A DNA stretch of 64,000 nt from Paenibacillus periandrae (GCF_022458865.1 NZ_JAJNMU010000001.1:372001-436000); one strand, 5' to 3'; positions 1-8,825 are shown, counted from the stretch's first letter. Translations and numbers: made by a program. The notes: generated by a model from the sequence alone, not told the origin.

Positions 1-705
1 TTTACCCAAAGGCGCCTTAATCCCCTGATCTCCGTCAGGAAGCGTTTCCCATTTAATTCGTTCAGGAGACGACTCCGTTAAAATATTGCTGCTTTTTACA
101 AAAATCCCCTCTGAAGATGCCATAAATCCATCACCAAAGCTGCCCACCTTGGCCAACCCCATATAGACCGAATCCTCATGAATGATCGGCTTGCCTACTC
201 CCCAGAAAAACTGCACCTTGCCCTCATAAGGGTTATCACGGTCGATCTGCATATTCCGAATCGGCACCTGATACCGATCCTGCGACCACGAACGTCCGCC
301 GTCATCGGAATATTTAAACATCAGGTCACCTAATGTGTCTACGCGGGATATGTGGGAACCACTATCCGAAATAACCTCGCTCCTGTTGCTGCTATTATAC
401 GTATAAAACGCGTAAATCCGTCCACTCGGTACAATAAGCGGCATGACCCAGGAAGCCTCGGGGCCATCGGCCGGTTCGATATCGGTAAGCTCCGACCAAG
501 TCTGACCCTGGTCCTTGCTGATTGCAGAGACCACATGCTGTCCCCGCTCTCCCTCAACACCGGCTCCAGTCGTCATCACGCATACCCAATCTCCGCTTGC
601 CGTGATCACGATATAGGGCTGATCACAATAATGCTCGCGGGGAATTTCAAGACCCCATTTAATATTCCGCACATCTTTCATTGGATTGTTAACATTTGCA
701 GACAT
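1..705 (-). CDS. Sialidase-like BNR/Asp-box protein, C-terminus cut by window edge
   Basis: 235 codons are present and the reading frame is still open at base 1, so the C-terminal part lies outside the window. Two Asp boxes are visible: SKDQGQTW (residues 63-70) and SDDGGRSW (133-140), spaced as blades of a beta-propeller. This is the BNR repeat fold of sialidases and related exo-glycosidases. No signal peptide is seen, so a cytoplasmic enzyme acting on imported oligosaccharide is likely. The ATG at 705 follows an AAGGGTGG ribosome site. The catalytic residues cannot be checked on this fragment, so the substrate (sialic acid or another sugar) is open; the fold assignment is fairly secure. Confidence 0.8.
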   Translation of the reverse strand, partial: MSANVNNPMKDVRNIKWGLEIPREHYCDQPYIVITASGDWVCVMTTGAGVEGERGQHVVSAISKDQGQTWSELTDIEPADGPEASWVMPLIVPSGRIYAFYTYNSSNRSEVISDSGSHISRVDTLGDLMFKYSDDGGRSWSQDRYQVPIRNMQIDRDNPYEGKVQFFWGVGKPIIHEDSVYMGLAKVGSFGDGFMASSEGIFVKSSNILTESSPERIKWETLPDGDQGIKAPLGK

Positions 706-800
706 CTCAACCACCCTTTTCAGTCATATTGCGTGCTCAAAAAACAGCTCTTTGAACAACCTTTACTATTGGTTCCGTTTTATCATAGCGGATATCGCTC

Positions 801-835
801 CAGGTTAAGATAGGTCTAACTTAAGGTTTAACCTG
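801..835. repeat. Inverted repeat upstream of divergent genes
   Basis: CAGGTTAA at 801-808 is an exact inverted match to TTAACCTG at 828-835. It lies between the divergently transcribed sialidase-like gene (start 705) and the small gene at 920. It could be an operator for either gene. The 706-919 spacer shows nothing else. Confidence 0.35.
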
Positions 836-919
836 CCTGATTTAACTTGTTGGGTGAAATGTCTGCTTTGCCTTCTTTCCGACTTTAGGGTACACTGAAC
901 TAGGAAGGATGTGAGGTCC

Positions 920-1126
920 ATGTTAAAAGAATTTCTCAATCAAAAGGTCACGATACTTTTCATTGATGGCGGAAGTATTGCCAATGGGACGCTTATTGAG
1001 ATGGATGAACGCTTTGTGAAGTATCAATCTCCCCATAGCATCAATATCATTCCGATCACTTCAATTAAAACCGTATCTCTCCAAACAGAAGAAAAACCCC
1101 ATGCGACTGTACGAGGTTTTGTGTAA
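920..1126 (+). CDS. Small DUF2642/Sm-like protein
   Basis: A 68-residue protein of the pattern FLNQKVTILF..GG...GTLIEMDERFVKY...NIIPITSIKTV. The beta-rich layout (hydrophobic strand, GTL turn, IP..SI end) resembles the small Sm-like DUF2642 proteins of spore formers (YuzF-type), whose role is unknown. The ATG at 920 is preferred over a GTG at 911, because AGGAAGG at 902-908 is 11 bases from the ATG but only 2 from the GTG. The gene converges on the AIM24 gene across a shared hairpin terminator. Family membership is inferred from pattern only. Confidence 0.7.
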   Translation: MLKEFLNQKVTILFIDGGSIANGTLIEMDERFVKYQSPHSINIIPITSIKTVSLQTEEKPHATVRGFV

Positions 1127-1132
1127 GCTCTG

Positions 1133-1150
1133 AAGCCACTTCGGTGGCTT
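1133..1150. terminator. Bidirectional hairpin with UUCG tetraloop
   Basis: AAGCCAC, loop TTCG, GTGGCTT: a perfect 7-bp stem with an extra-stable UUCG loop. It sits between the convergent genes ending at 1126 and 1154, followed by ATTTCATTT on the plus strand. Confidence 0.75.
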
Positions 1151-1153
1151 ATT

Positions 1154-1852
1154 TCATTTGATAAAGATCCCTCCGAACGGAATCACTTCTCGAAGTACCC
1201 GACGAATCAGACTGTCACCTTGCATATGCTCATCCAGCTGCTTGTCAGGCTTGCAGGGCTGCAGCAGTACGGAACCCGTGCCCTTTAGCTCCCAATGATA
1301 ATTCATATGCTGGCTGGCCAACGTATTTCCATATACACAAGGCTTAAGCTCAATGTGCTGTGGGTAAGCAACTAGACAGTTCACATCGACAAACAACGGG
1401 TTATCCGGGTGAAGCTCCACCTGATAAAGCGGTCCTGACGTTAGCAATCCCAGGTTTCCCGGTCCTTGAAACCTCATTTTCACCAAATCACGTGTCATGA
1501 TCGCATTACGAATGGTTTGAATATGTGTGCGAAAGGTCATCCCCTCCATATAAAACAACACATGCTTGAATTCAAACAGCAGATCGTCATCCTCTTTAAT
1601 AGCAACCATTCCCAGGCTATAGCCCTCGGGCAGACCCAGCATACAACGTGATGGACCACTGATCCGTGATTGAATGAATCTTTTTTTGCGGTACATATTG
1701 GACAGCTTCATAAAGGAATCCTCACGCAAGGAAGGCTGGCCTTGAAAAGCAACAATTTGATTGGGATGCATCACATGGACGGCTTCTCCCTTATCCATCG
1801 TAAGCACTGCCAGCCGGGTCCTTTGTTCAGCCTGCTCAAAAGAAATGTCCAT
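1154..1852 (-). CDS. AIM24 family protein
   Basis: A 232-residue protein of the AIM24 (DUF124) family: an all-beta protein with a GPGNLGLLTSGPLYQVEL core and a hydrophobic C-terminus ending IPFGGIFIK. Family members resemble the TRAP (trp RNA-binding attenuation) fold; their bacterial function is unknown. The ATG at 1852 is chosen because GGGAGG lies just upstream; longer frames would read through that site. It follows the coiled-coil membrane protein by 25 bases, so the two are probably co-transcribed. The family call is firm; no function is claimed. Confidence 0.8.
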   Translation of the reverse strand: MDISFEQAEQRTRLAVLTMDKGEAVHVMHPNQIVAFQGQPSLREDSFMKLSNMYRKKRFIQSRISGPSRCMLGLPEGYSLGMVAIKEDDDLLFEFKHVLFYMEGMTFRTHIQTIRNAIMTRDLVKMRFQGPGNLGLLTSGPLYQVELHPDNPLFVDVNCLVAYPQHIELKPCVYGNTLASQHMNYHWELKGTGSVLLQPCKPDKQLDEHMQGDSLIRRVLREVIPFGGIFIK

Positions 1853-1877
1853 TGTACCTCCCACAAATTACCATTTT

Positions 1878-2345
1878 CTATTTACGTAAACTGCGCTTTT
1901 GCCGCTTCCAGACCGCTACACGTATTAACCGACCGGATACAAAATAGCCTGCGATCAATGCTACAGCTGTCGCTCCCATCCAGAACAGCTTACGGTTGCG
2001 CGCTTCCTTGTCCAGCTTGTCCTGTTCCGCTGACTGAATAGCTCTTTGTAAAGCTTCATTTTGCTCCAGCAGCTGTTTGTTCTGGGCCAGCAGCCTCTCT
2101 TCCATTTCTTTCGAGCGTGCTATCGTTTCAGTCAGTTTATCCTTCTGTTCGTCGAACTTTTTGACTTGCTCCTGAAGCTGCTGCTTCGTGGATTCGTATT
2201 CCTTCTCAATGATCTCCACCTGCTCCGGCAGCTTGTAAATATCCTTCACCCGATCAAAAAATCCGGCATGTACAGTAGATAGCGGTTGTACGAGCATCAT
2301 GATCACAGCTGCAGCGAGCAGCACCCTTCCCACATTTCTCTTCAT
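1878..2345 (-). CDS. Exported coiled-coil membrane protein
   Basis: 155 residues. There is a signal peptide at 1-27 (KRN, hydrophobic run, cleavage near VHA-G), then a long charged heptad-rich coiled coil (about 35-115, many Glu/Gln/Lys), then one membrane helix (about 121-139), and a basic tail WKRQKRSLRK. The predicted topology is an extracytoplasmic coiled coil anchored by its C-terminal helix. GGAGGTGGAG precedes the ATG. I do not recognise a family. It heads a two-gene unit with the AIM24 gene, so the pair may act together at the membrane. Confidence 0.75.
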   Translation of the reverse strand: MKRNVGRVLLAAAVIMMLVQPLSTVHAGFFDRVKDIYKLPEQVEIIEKEYESTKQQLQEQVKKFDEQKDKLTETIARSKEMEERLLAQNKQLLEQNEALQRAIQSAEQDKLDKEARNRKLFWMGATAVALIAGYFVSGRLIRVAVWKRQKRSLRK

Positions 2346-2452
2346 CGCTTCTCCACCTCCACCAGATCGACATCTATCTTCATTTTACTTCATATTTTGC
2401 GGGATGCAAATGGTAGACTATGTCCGTTGATGGATGCTAGATTGCGATGAAC

Positions 2453-2483
2453 AAAAAAAGACTGCTTATTTTACAAGCAGTCT
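2453..2483 (-). terminator. Rho-independent terminator overlapping a stop codon
   Basis: On the minus strand AGACTGCTT, loop GTAAAAT, AAGCAGTCT, then seven T. The 9-bp stem is perfect. The loop contains the TAA stop of the PfkB kinase, so the hairpin forms partly inside the coding region. Confidence 0.9.
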
Positions 2484-3416
2484 CTGGAAATATTCGTCTT
2501 TACCCGTTCTAGCTTTTAAATCGGGGCAGTTGTTTTCCTGCGATTCTATTGTCCAGCCCGCAACCTTGGTACCGCACACGACTGCTTCCTTGAGACTCAT
2601 GCCCCGCACTAATCCCATAATAGTTCCGGAAAAGAAAGCATCTCCAGCACCGCTGGAATCGACAACCTTAACCGGGAAAACTGGCTGATGACCTTGCTCC
2701 TTGCTAACGGAGTCATAATACACGGAGCCATGCTCCCCCAAAGTGATAACCATCGAGCGCAGTCCAGCAGCATCTACAAAAGGAACCAATTCCTGCAGCA
2801 TTTCGTCCGGGTTAGTCGTACCTATACTCTTTTCAAAAAGCCGCTCAGCTTCCACCTCATTGCAGATAAAGCATTCCAGCTGCTTGAGCAAACCTCTGTT
2901 TTTAAGTACAACATCCAAGTTTCCGGGAATTCCGTAAACAGGCTTGTTTTGTTGTACAGCCATCGAAATAACTGAGCTGCTAATCTGTTCATTCAGGTCA
3001 AGCTCCAAAGCGATATGGGATGAGCGTTCCACAATTTCCTGTCTGGATTCGGCAAACACGCTTTCTAATGCTTGAAGATCTGGCATCTGCGAAATCGATC
3101 CGGCCAAATCCCCGTTCTCATCCAACACAGCGAGCCACATGCCCATTCCTTGATTCGCCGGCTTCAAAAAGTCGGTATTCACTTGAACATCCTGAAGACG
3201 TTGTTTAATTTCGAGACCTAATCCGGAATGATCCAAAGTAGATACAAATGCCGTATTTAACTCCAGATTCGCAAGATTCTCGGCTACATTGCGGCCTACG
3301 CCACCATGCACAAATTCGATATTACCCAAGTTTCTTCCTTGCGGAATATAATTTTGTTTGGCAAAACCTTTACAATCCACGAATACGGTACCTACGACGG
3401 TTACAAAATTTTTCAT
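2466..3416 (-). CDS. PfkB-family carbohydrate/nucleoside kinase
   Basis: 316 residues of the ribokinase/PfkB fold, transferring ATP phosphate to a sugar or nucleoside hydroxyl. GGVGRN (38-43) is the N-terminal substrate glycine motif, and DSSGAGDAFFSG (from 253) holds the catalytic Asp259 and anion hole. The N-terminus (VVGTVFVDCKG..., GRNLGN) is closer to pseudouridine kinase (PsuK-like) members than to ribokinase, but no PsuG glycosidase is adjacent. AAGGAG is 7 bases before the ATG. It lies downstream of importer A but has its own promoter-like sequence (TATAAT at 3455-3460), so it may be separate. Substrate uncertain. Confidence 0.88.
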   Translation of the reverse strand: MKNFVTVVGTVFVDCKGFAKQNYIPQGRNLGNIEFVHGGVGRNVAENLANLELNTAFVSTLDHSGLGLEIKQRLQDVQVNTDFLKPANQGMGMWLAVLDENGDLAGSISQMPDLQALESVFAESRQEIVERSSHIALELDLNEQISSSVISMAVQQNKPVYGIPGNLDVVLKNRGLLKQLECFICNEVEAERLFEKSIGTTNPDEMLQELVPFVDAAGLRSMVITLGEHGSVYYDSVSKEQGHQPVFPVKVVDSSGAGDAFFSGTIMGLVRGMSLKEAVVCGTKVAGWTIESQENNCPDLKARTGKDEYFQRLLVK

Positions 3417-3454
3417 ATGCAGCTCCTTAACAGCTGTGATTGGCTTAGGAGTCT

Positions 3455-3460
3455 ATTATA
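3455..3460 (-). promoter_or_regulatory. -10 element for the PfkB kinase
   Basis: TATAAT on the minus strand, 39 bases before the kinase ATG, in an AT-rich stretch. No good -35 hexamer is seen at 17 bp, so the promoter call is tentative. Confidence 0.4.
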
Positions 3461-3511
3461 TTATGATTTTGTAAAAGTGGCTATGAATTCTTTAAAGTTT
3501 AACAAATCAAC

Positions 3512-5089
3512 CTACTTCTTTTTAAAGGTATAGCTTGGTGCGGATTTATCCTTTTGCAGCTTGTTGACTTCTTCAGTAACCTTATCGCCACCAGCCGCTT
3601 TCCATTTGGCAATAGTATCCTCGAAGGTTTTGTTCGCGTCCACAGAGGTATCCAGCAATACTTTACTGTAGCCCTCGGTAAGAATTTGCGTCTGCTGCAC
3701 GGAGGTTTCCGTACGGTAAGGGAAATCTACATTCGGACGAAGATAATCATACACACTGTTTTTCTCGTATTCGTCAAGCTTCTTGATGATGTACTGGGCA
3801 ATATCCTTGGAAACAAATTTCGTATATTTTTCCGTATCGACGAACAGCCATTCCGGCTGCAGCAGCTCCAAGCCTACATTAGTATTGTACTGCTTATCCT
3901 TCTTGTCGTCTGCAAAAGGGGTTTTAATGCCATTGACGATACTGTAAGTTTTACCTTCAACCCCATATTGAATATAGTCAAAGCCATCTGTAATCTGGTA
4001 TTCGAGGTAACGCAGTGCCGCTTCCGGGTTTTTGGACTTGGCTGAGATTTGGTTCGTTCGTGAAATCGGTATGGCAGGCATCGCCAGCCCCCATTTCTTT
4101 CCGTTATGCTCGATTGGATCAAGAATTTCCGCTTTCATGTTGGGCAGCACAGCAAGCTGCCTATAGTCACCGAGGCCTGTTAAGAGCACACCCACCTGCC
4201 CGGATTTAAATTTGTCAAAGCCGATCGTTTTGCCGACCAGAAAATCCTGATCCAACAGCCCCTCCTGTCTTAAATCCCGAATAAACTTCAATGTATCCAG
4301 CACGCCCGGCTGGGTAATACCATTGACCAGTTTATTGTTATCTTTCGGATCAGGAGACCAGCCCGGATTGACACCGAACAACGGAAGCAGCGCATACACG
4401 TTCAACAGCTGATTGTCTTTAAATGCGAGTGGAATCGTGTCCTGCTTGCCATTGCCGTCAGGATCCTTATCGCGGAACGCTTTAAGTACATCTACAAGCT
4501 CTGTTAAAGTTTTGGGTTCCTTCAAGCCCAATTTGTCCAACCAATCTTTACGGATGACAATCCCTGTACCCCCACGGTCCCGCAGCCAAGGTACTCCATA
4601 GATTTTGCCGTCTGCGGGATTTTTGAGCATGTTCCATATGGAATCACTGAAGGAAGCCTTCAGCTTCGGAAATTTGGGCAGTAAATCATCGAGGGATCTG
4701 AACGCCCCCTGAGCGATCAGCGCATTGTGCTCGGTGTCACCTGGAGAAAACGTATTGACGATATCGGGAATATCCCCTCCAGCGAGTTTGACGTTAATCG
4801 CGGTCTTGTACTCCGTGCTCGGTGGAGTCTCATAAGTAACCTCGACATTGGCTCCCTTCTCAACCAGCTTCTCCAGCTCGGAATCAGGGTAATAAATGTG
4901 TCCCGGATATAAGGGCTTGATAACTGAAATTTTGGCTGGTGCTGTGCTTGCAGGTGCTGCAGTCGGTGACCCGGCAGGTGTATTTGCAGCTGAGCCAGCA
5001 GGGGCCTTCGTTTCTTGTGCCGTACAGCCGTACAGTAATGAGGATGCGACCACTCCGGTCATAAATACAGGTAATGATTTACGAATCAA
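3512..5089 (-). CDS. Sugar ABC importer A, binding lipoprotein
   Basis: 525 residues of the family 1 extracellular solute-binding proteins of LplA/YtcQ type. The start is set at TTG 5089: AGGGAGG is 8 bases upstream, whereas the ATG at 5110 would put that site inside the coding region. This gives a compact lipoprotein signal ending LLYGC (Cys22), then a low-complexity Ala/Pro/Thr linker. A calcium-loop-like DKDPDGNGKQDT motif typical of the family follows near residue 145. It is the third gene after permeases at 6122 and 5209, so it captures the oligosaccharide for that pair. The ligand is unknown; the neighbouring kinase and GH4 enzyme are only circumstantial. Confidence 0.9.
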   Translation of the reverse strand: MIRKSLPVFMTGVVASSLLYGCTAQETKAPAGSAANTPAGSPTAAPASTAPAKISVIKPLYPGHIYYPDSELEKLVEKGANVEVTYETPPSTEYKTAINVKLAGGDIPDIVNTFSPGDTEHNALIAQGAFRSLDDLLPKFPKLKASFSDSIWNMLKNPADGKIYGVPWLRDRGGTGIVIRKDWLDKLGLKEPKTLTELVDVLKAFRDKDPDGNGKQDTIPLAFKDNQLLNVYALLPLFGVNPGWSPDPKDNNKLVNGITQPGVLDTLKFIRDLRQEGLLDQDFLVGKTIGFDKFKSGQVGVLLTGLGDYRQLAVLPNMKAEILDPIEHNGKKWGLAMPAIPISRTNQISAKSKNPEAALRYLEYQITDGFDYIQYGVEGKTYSIVNGIKTPFADDKKDKQYNTNVGLELLQPEWLFVDTEKYTKFVSKDIAQYIIKKLDEYEKNSVYDYLRPNVDFPYRTETSVQQTQILTEGYSKVLLDTSVDANKTFEDTIAKWKAAGGDKVTEEVNKLQKDKSAPSYTFKKK

Positions 5090-5208
5090 TGGTAAGACCT
5101 CCCTTTTCATTTGCTTGCGTTTACTGACGATTACACGATTAATGGTAGCTGCATAAATGGTATTTGATAATAAGACTGCTTTAATGTTTCACCCTGCTCT
5201 GTTAAGTT

Positions 5209-6078
5209 TCATCCTTTCACAGCACCCATCACGATACCTTTCACAAAATGCCTTTGTAAAAACGGATACACCAGCACGATCGGCAAGGTAGCAAAAATAA
5301 TCGCGGCCGCTTGCACATTGGCAGGCTCGACCTTCATTTGCTCCGTATCCGCTCCCGCCAAATTCGTAAAGTTGCCGTCGAACACAATGACCTTCAACAG
5401 TACCTGCAAGGGCCATTTACGTGAATCCGTAATATAAAAGACGCCTTTAAAAAACTCATTCCAATGCGCAACTCCATAAAATAAGCCAATTGTAGCGATC
5501 GCTGGCAGCGACAGAGGGATTAATATTTTCCAAATAAAGGTAAACTCATTGCAGCCATCCATCTTGGAGGATTCTTCGATCTCCTCAGGTAAATCCATAA
5601 AAAAATTGCGCATCAGGATCAGATTGAACGCACTGACAAGACCAGGAATGATCATCGCCCATATGCTGTTCAGCAGCCCCAGGTTTTTGATATTGAGGTA
5701 ACCCGGGATAATCCCGGCATTAAAATTCATGACAACAATAATCAGAATCATAAAGATCTTCAACCCCGGCAAATTCCGTTTGGATAGGGCAAATGCCGCC
5801 GTAATCGTAAATACCAGATTCAAAAATGTCCCTACCACCGTAATCGTAACCGTTATCAGGAACGCTCTGACCAGCGCCGGTGTTGAAAAAATATATTGAT
5901 ACGCGCTGAGCGTAATGTCTTTCGGATGCAGCATAATGCTCGATTGATGAATAGCTATGGGGTCACTGAATGAAACCGAGAACACATGCACGACCGGCAG
6001 CAGCGTGACGATACAGAACAGAACAAGTACAGCGTGAATCAAAACGTCCGTGAGTACATTGCGCTCACTTTTGACCAT
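5209..6078 (-). CDS. Sugar ABC importer A, permease (LplC/YtcP type)
   Basis: 289 residues with about six membrane helices. The EAA cytoplasmic loop is EEIEESSKMDGCNEFTFIWK, followed by IPLSLPAIATIGLFYG, which contacts the shared ATPase. The end FVKGIVMGAVKG is the usual LplC-type C-terminus. No ATPase gene is nearby; these importers normally use a common MsmX-type ATPase encoded elsewhere. AAGGAGG precedes the ATG. It lies between the other permease (43 bases upstream) and the binding protein. Confidence 0.92.
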   Translation of the reverse strand: MVKSERNVLTDVLIHAVLVLFCIVTLLPVVHVFSVSFSDPIAIHQSSIMLHPKDITLSAYQYIFSTPALVRAFLITVTITVVGTFLNLVFTITAAFALSKRNLPGLKIFMILIIVVMNFNAGIIPGYLNIKNLGLLNSIWAMIIPGLVSAFNLILMRNFFMDLPEEIEESSKMDGCNEFTFIWKILIPLSLPAIATIGLFYGVAHWNEFFKGVFYITDSRKWPLQVLLKVIVFDGNFTNLAGADTEQMKVEPANVQAAAIIFATLPIVLVYPFLQRHFVKGIVMGAVKG

Positions 6079-6121
6079 GGGAAACCTCCTTTTTATTCAG
6101 TCTTCTAGCAGTTATTTATGC

Positions 6122-7072
6122 TTACCAGATCGAACGTTGATCAAATCTCCGCAGCAGCCAATTTGCGCTTACAATCAGAACAAAGCCAATGACACCCTTA
6201 AATAAACCGACTGCTGTTGCGACACTGAACTGGCCTTTTTCCAGACCCATCCGATACACATACGTATCGATAATATCGCCTACCTCGTATACAGTCGGAT
6301 TCATCAGCACGAAGATTTGCTCAAAGCCGGCATCCAGCAAATGGCTTAAATTAATAATCAGCATCAGCGATATCGTCGGCAGTATGCCGGGCAGCGTGAC
6401 ATGCAGCATCTGCTGGAACTTGCCCGCTCCATCGACCTTGGCCGAATGGTACAGCTCGGGATTGACACCCGCCAGTGCCGCGAGGTAAATAATCGCACTC
6501 CAGCCAAAATCCTTTAAAATACCGGTAACGACCAAAATCGGCCTAAAAAACTGCTGATCCACCAAAAAATTGACCGGAGCCATGCCGAAAGCCTTCAACA
6601 TGGCATTAATGACCCCCGAGGGAGTCAAAAAGGTAACGACAATCCCACCGAACACCACCCAGGATAAAAAATGAGGAAAGTACGTAATCGTCTGTACCGA
6701 GCGTTTGAATACAACCGAACGCACCTCATTTAACAGCAAGGCAAACAGGATCGGAACCGGAAAGCCAAAGCCGAGCTTGTACAGGCTGATCAACAGCGTG
6801 TTTCTCAGCAGCCGATAAAAATCCGGGTTCTCCATCAACCGTTCAAAATGCCTTAGCCCCACCCAAGGGCTATCAGCAATTCCGACAAACGGCGAGAAGT
6901 TTTTGAAAGCGATTGTCAGCCCGTAGTAGGGCACAATACTGAACAGAAAAAAATAAGCAATCGACGGCAGCAGCAGTACATACAGCCATTTGTATGCTTT
7001 GATTCTGTGCCACTTCGTGTGTTTTGCGGCTGATTGCCTCTGCCAGGGCAAGGACGCCTGCTGTTTGGACAT
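6122..7072 (-). CDS. Sugar ABC importer A, permease (LplB type)
   Basis: 316 residues. The N-terminus is basic and cytoplasmic; the first helix spans YVLLLPSIAYFFLFSIVP (about 35-55), and the helices and EAA loop YHSAKVDGAGKFQQMLHVTL (about 208-227) are typical of LplB/YteP. The start is placed at ATG 7072 because AGGAGGG lies 6 bases before it; a longer frame to 7171 would run through the hairpin repeats at 7088-7155. It is the first gene of importer A. The 7073-7501 spacer should carry the promoter, but no convincing -35/-10 pair was found. Confidence 0.92.
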   Translation of the reverse strand: MSKQQASLPWQRQSAAKHTKWHRIKAYKWLYVLLLPSIAYFFLFSIVPYYGLTIAFKNFSPFVGIADSPWVGLRHFERLMENPDFYRLLRNTLLISLYKLGFGFPVPILFALLLNEVRSVVFKRSVQTITYFPHFLSWVVFGGIVVTFLTPSGVINAMLKAFGMAPVNFLVDQQFFRPILVVTGILKDFGWSAIIYLAALAGVNPELYHSAKVDGAGKFQQMLHVTLPGILPTISLMLIINLSHLLDAGFEQIFVLMNPTVYEVGDIIDTYVYRMGLEKGQFSVATAVGLFKGVIGFVLIVSANWLLRRFDQRSIW

Positions 7073-7087
7073 GGGTTCCCTCCTAAA

Positions 7088-7155
7088 AGTTTTCGCCAGA
7101 AAACTGACTTCGTAAGCATTTGCTGAGTTTTCGTCAGAAAACTGACTTCGTAAGC
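7088..7155. repeat. Two tandem hairpin units with CTTCGTAAGC spacer
   Basis: Two 38-bp-period units. Each has a hairpin AGTTTTC-GYCA-GAAAACT (7088-7105 and 7126-7143) followed by GACTTCGTAAGC. The second copy differs from the first by one loop base. The same spacer with different stems recurs at 45279-45388 and, inverted, at 35535-35564. The rest of the spacer (7160-7410) shows no gene. Confidence 0.75.
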
Positions 7156-7413
7156 CGTTCACGCTCTTCATTTATCTTACCGAATAGAAAAGAATTAAAG
7201 GATAGGGCTGAGTTAATATTTAACAGGGGTATGTTAGGGTATATATTTCTCGAATCCCAGCTTTTAAGACTCTTCACGAAGGGACAAATGTTCAAATGCT
7301 GTACATCGGTCCCTATTCGACTTTTACCGAACCGCAAACGTTATCGCAGATTCGTACATTTTTGGCATTCAATAAGACAGACTGTGGAACCCATGAAGCA
7401 TTACACAACAACA

Positions 7414-7469
7414 AAGAAACCCGAATCAGGTCGGCCTCCAGTTGGAAGTCTACATGCTTCGGGATTCTT
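7414..7469 (-). terminator. Terminator after the winged-helix-like gene
   Basis: On the minus strand AAGAATCCCGAA pairs with TTCGGGTTTCTT (one mismatch). An inner CTTCC/GGAGG stem is also present, and TGTTGTTG follows. It lies 32 bases past the stop at 7502. Confidence 0.6.
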
Positions 7470-7501
7470 ATTACTTCTATTTTAGCTGATTATTCGAGCT
7501 G

Positions 7502-7873
7502 TTAGCGATTTATTCGCGGGAAATCATAGAGGACAGCGCCCTTCTCCGAAACACGGAGATTGATGTATTTGAGCTTAACAAAGGAATCAAGCACGATCTC
7601 CGATTCCTCCAGTGAAAGATCGGTATTCATCGAAACCTCAGGAATCGTCAATGTGCCTCCCTTTGCGTGGGCCAGCTCTAATAGCTGCGCTTCTAAGCCT
7701 GCGGTCAAGGACCTTCGGCTATAGAGAGCTTTTTCAAGTTTACTGTATAAAATGGTTACCACAGCAAATAAAGGACCACTCATCATTAAAGTCAACAATA
7801 TAACAGCTATAATGGATCCAAGGGCATCACCTGCTGCTGAGGATGTTTTGCTGGCCAAATGGAATACATACAT
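7502..7873 (-). CDS. Membrane-anchored winged-helix-like protein
   Basis: 123 residues. The N-terminus has one membrane helix (about 18-42, GSIIAVILLTLMMSGPLFAVVTILY). The cytoplasmic part (about 55-123) has a helix-helix pattern LEAQLLELAHAKGGTLTIPEVSMNTDLSLEESEIVLDSFVKLKYI, then two strands ending GAVLYDFP. This looks like a small winged-helix domain as in MarR/ArsR-like folds. AAGGAG is 7 bases before the ATG. The upstream neighbour is a paralogue with the same architecture. I do not recognise a named family; a membrane-tethered regulator or adaptor is an inference. Confidence 0.7.
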   Translation of the reverse strand: MYVFHLASKTSSAAGDALGSIIAVILLTLMMSGPLFAVVTILYSKLEKALYSRRSLTAGLEAQLLELAHAKGGTLTIPEVSMNTDLSLEESEIVLDSFVKLKYINLRVSEKGAVLYDFPRINR

Positions 7874-7919
7874 ATCGATTCTCCTTTCTCTAACAAACTA
7901 ACAAGCCTATCCTTCAAGC

Positions 7920-8387
7920 TTACTCGTCCAATAAATCGCTAAGGGGTCTGGCCGTCACCTTCTCATACTCGGTAAGCATACCTGGAAAATAATAGAGGGC
8001 AGCGCCGTTACGATCCTTGATTTGTGCATGGCCCCTTCTTACGAAGGATTCCAGTGCTCTTTCCGATATTTCAGTTGACAGCTTCGTGTGATATGCGGTC
8101 TCTACGATACTTAGGGTTCCACCACGCTCTGCTGCCAAATTCAAAATTTGTCTTTCGATAACCTGCCCTACACTTTGTTCTGTTAGCCTTCTCGGGCGCT
8201 CTTTTGGTGAGTGCTGTAAAGTTTTCCCGTCATTTCTTTTCAGCTGAGCCAGTCTGTAAATCAAATAAATCAAAGCAATAAGCAGCAGCGCGTTTAAACA
8301 GCTTCCACCTATCAGTATGGACTTTACTTCCGTATCAGACATGGACGATGCCTTTGCCGTTGTTGCGGTTAACACTAATAATGACAC
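7920..8387 (-). CDS. Membrane-anchored winged-helix-like protein, paralogue
   Basis: 155 residues from the GTG at 8387, chosen because GGGGGG lies 9 bases upstream; an ATG at 8342 is the alternative. There is one membrane helix (ILIGGSCLNALLLIALIYLIYRL, about 24-46), then a basic linker. The same domain as its neighbour follows: ERQILNLAAERGGTLSIVETAYHTKLSTEISERALESFV, ending GAALYYFPG. The two genes are 46 bases apart and likely arose by tandem duplication. Here the C-terminus is longer (EYEKVTARPLSDLLDE). Function unknown. Confidence 0.65.
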   Translation of the reverse strand: MSLLVLTATTAKASSMSDTEVKSILIGGSCLNALLLIALIYLIYRLAQLKRNDGKTLQHSPKERPRRLTEQSVGQVIERQILNLAAERGGTLSIVETAYHTKLSTEISERALESFVRRGHAQIKDRNGAALYYFPGMLTEYEKVTARPLSDLLDE

Positions 8388-8742
8388 TTTTCCAATCCCC
8401 CCTATATGTATAACGCTACACTTAAAAAAACACGTAAGGATTGTTGAAAATATCCTATGATTCCACAAATATTGAATAAGCTACAGACCAAATGAGATCG
8501 GTGCCACGACCATTACAAAAACAACGTAATTGTCAGCATAGGGTCTGCCGCATAATTTTTCTCGAATTTGCTGATTTAAATAATCATTTCGATAACCCAA
8601 AGAGGATTAATGCACCTTCACTTATCTTCCGATTCAAAGTCATAATTACAAACTCACTCCTTCTCCTGCTTAAAAATGGGTCTCATTCCCTATTATCCAT
8701 AAAACATGAATTTCTGTCTACGACAAATCCTGAGTGCCTCTG
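8388..8742. other. Non-coding spacer
   Basis: About 355 bases between the start of the 8387 gene and the terminator at 8743. It must hold the promoter of the paired winged-helix-like genes. I see no convincing gene, RNA structure or operator. Confidence 0.4.
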
Positions 8743-8772
8743 ACAAAAACCGCGGCAAACAAACAAGGCCGC
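8743..8772 (-). terminator. Terminator after GH4 operon
   Basis: On the minus strand GCGGC, an 11-base loop, GCCGC, then GGTTTTTGT. It is 54 bases beyond the stop of the 61-residue gene. Confidence 0.65.
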
Positions 8773-8825
8773 ATGAGGATAAGCACCCCATACAGCCCTT
8801 GCAAATTCATTTAATTAACATCAAG

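Noticed and set aside
352..813. Plus-strand frame of 153 codons
   Set aside because: It is antisense to the sialidase-like gene, whose Asp boxes and ribosome site show the real coding strand.
7088..7155. CRISPR array
   Set aside because: Only two units, with self-complementary variable parts instead of unique spacers, and no cas genes in the window.
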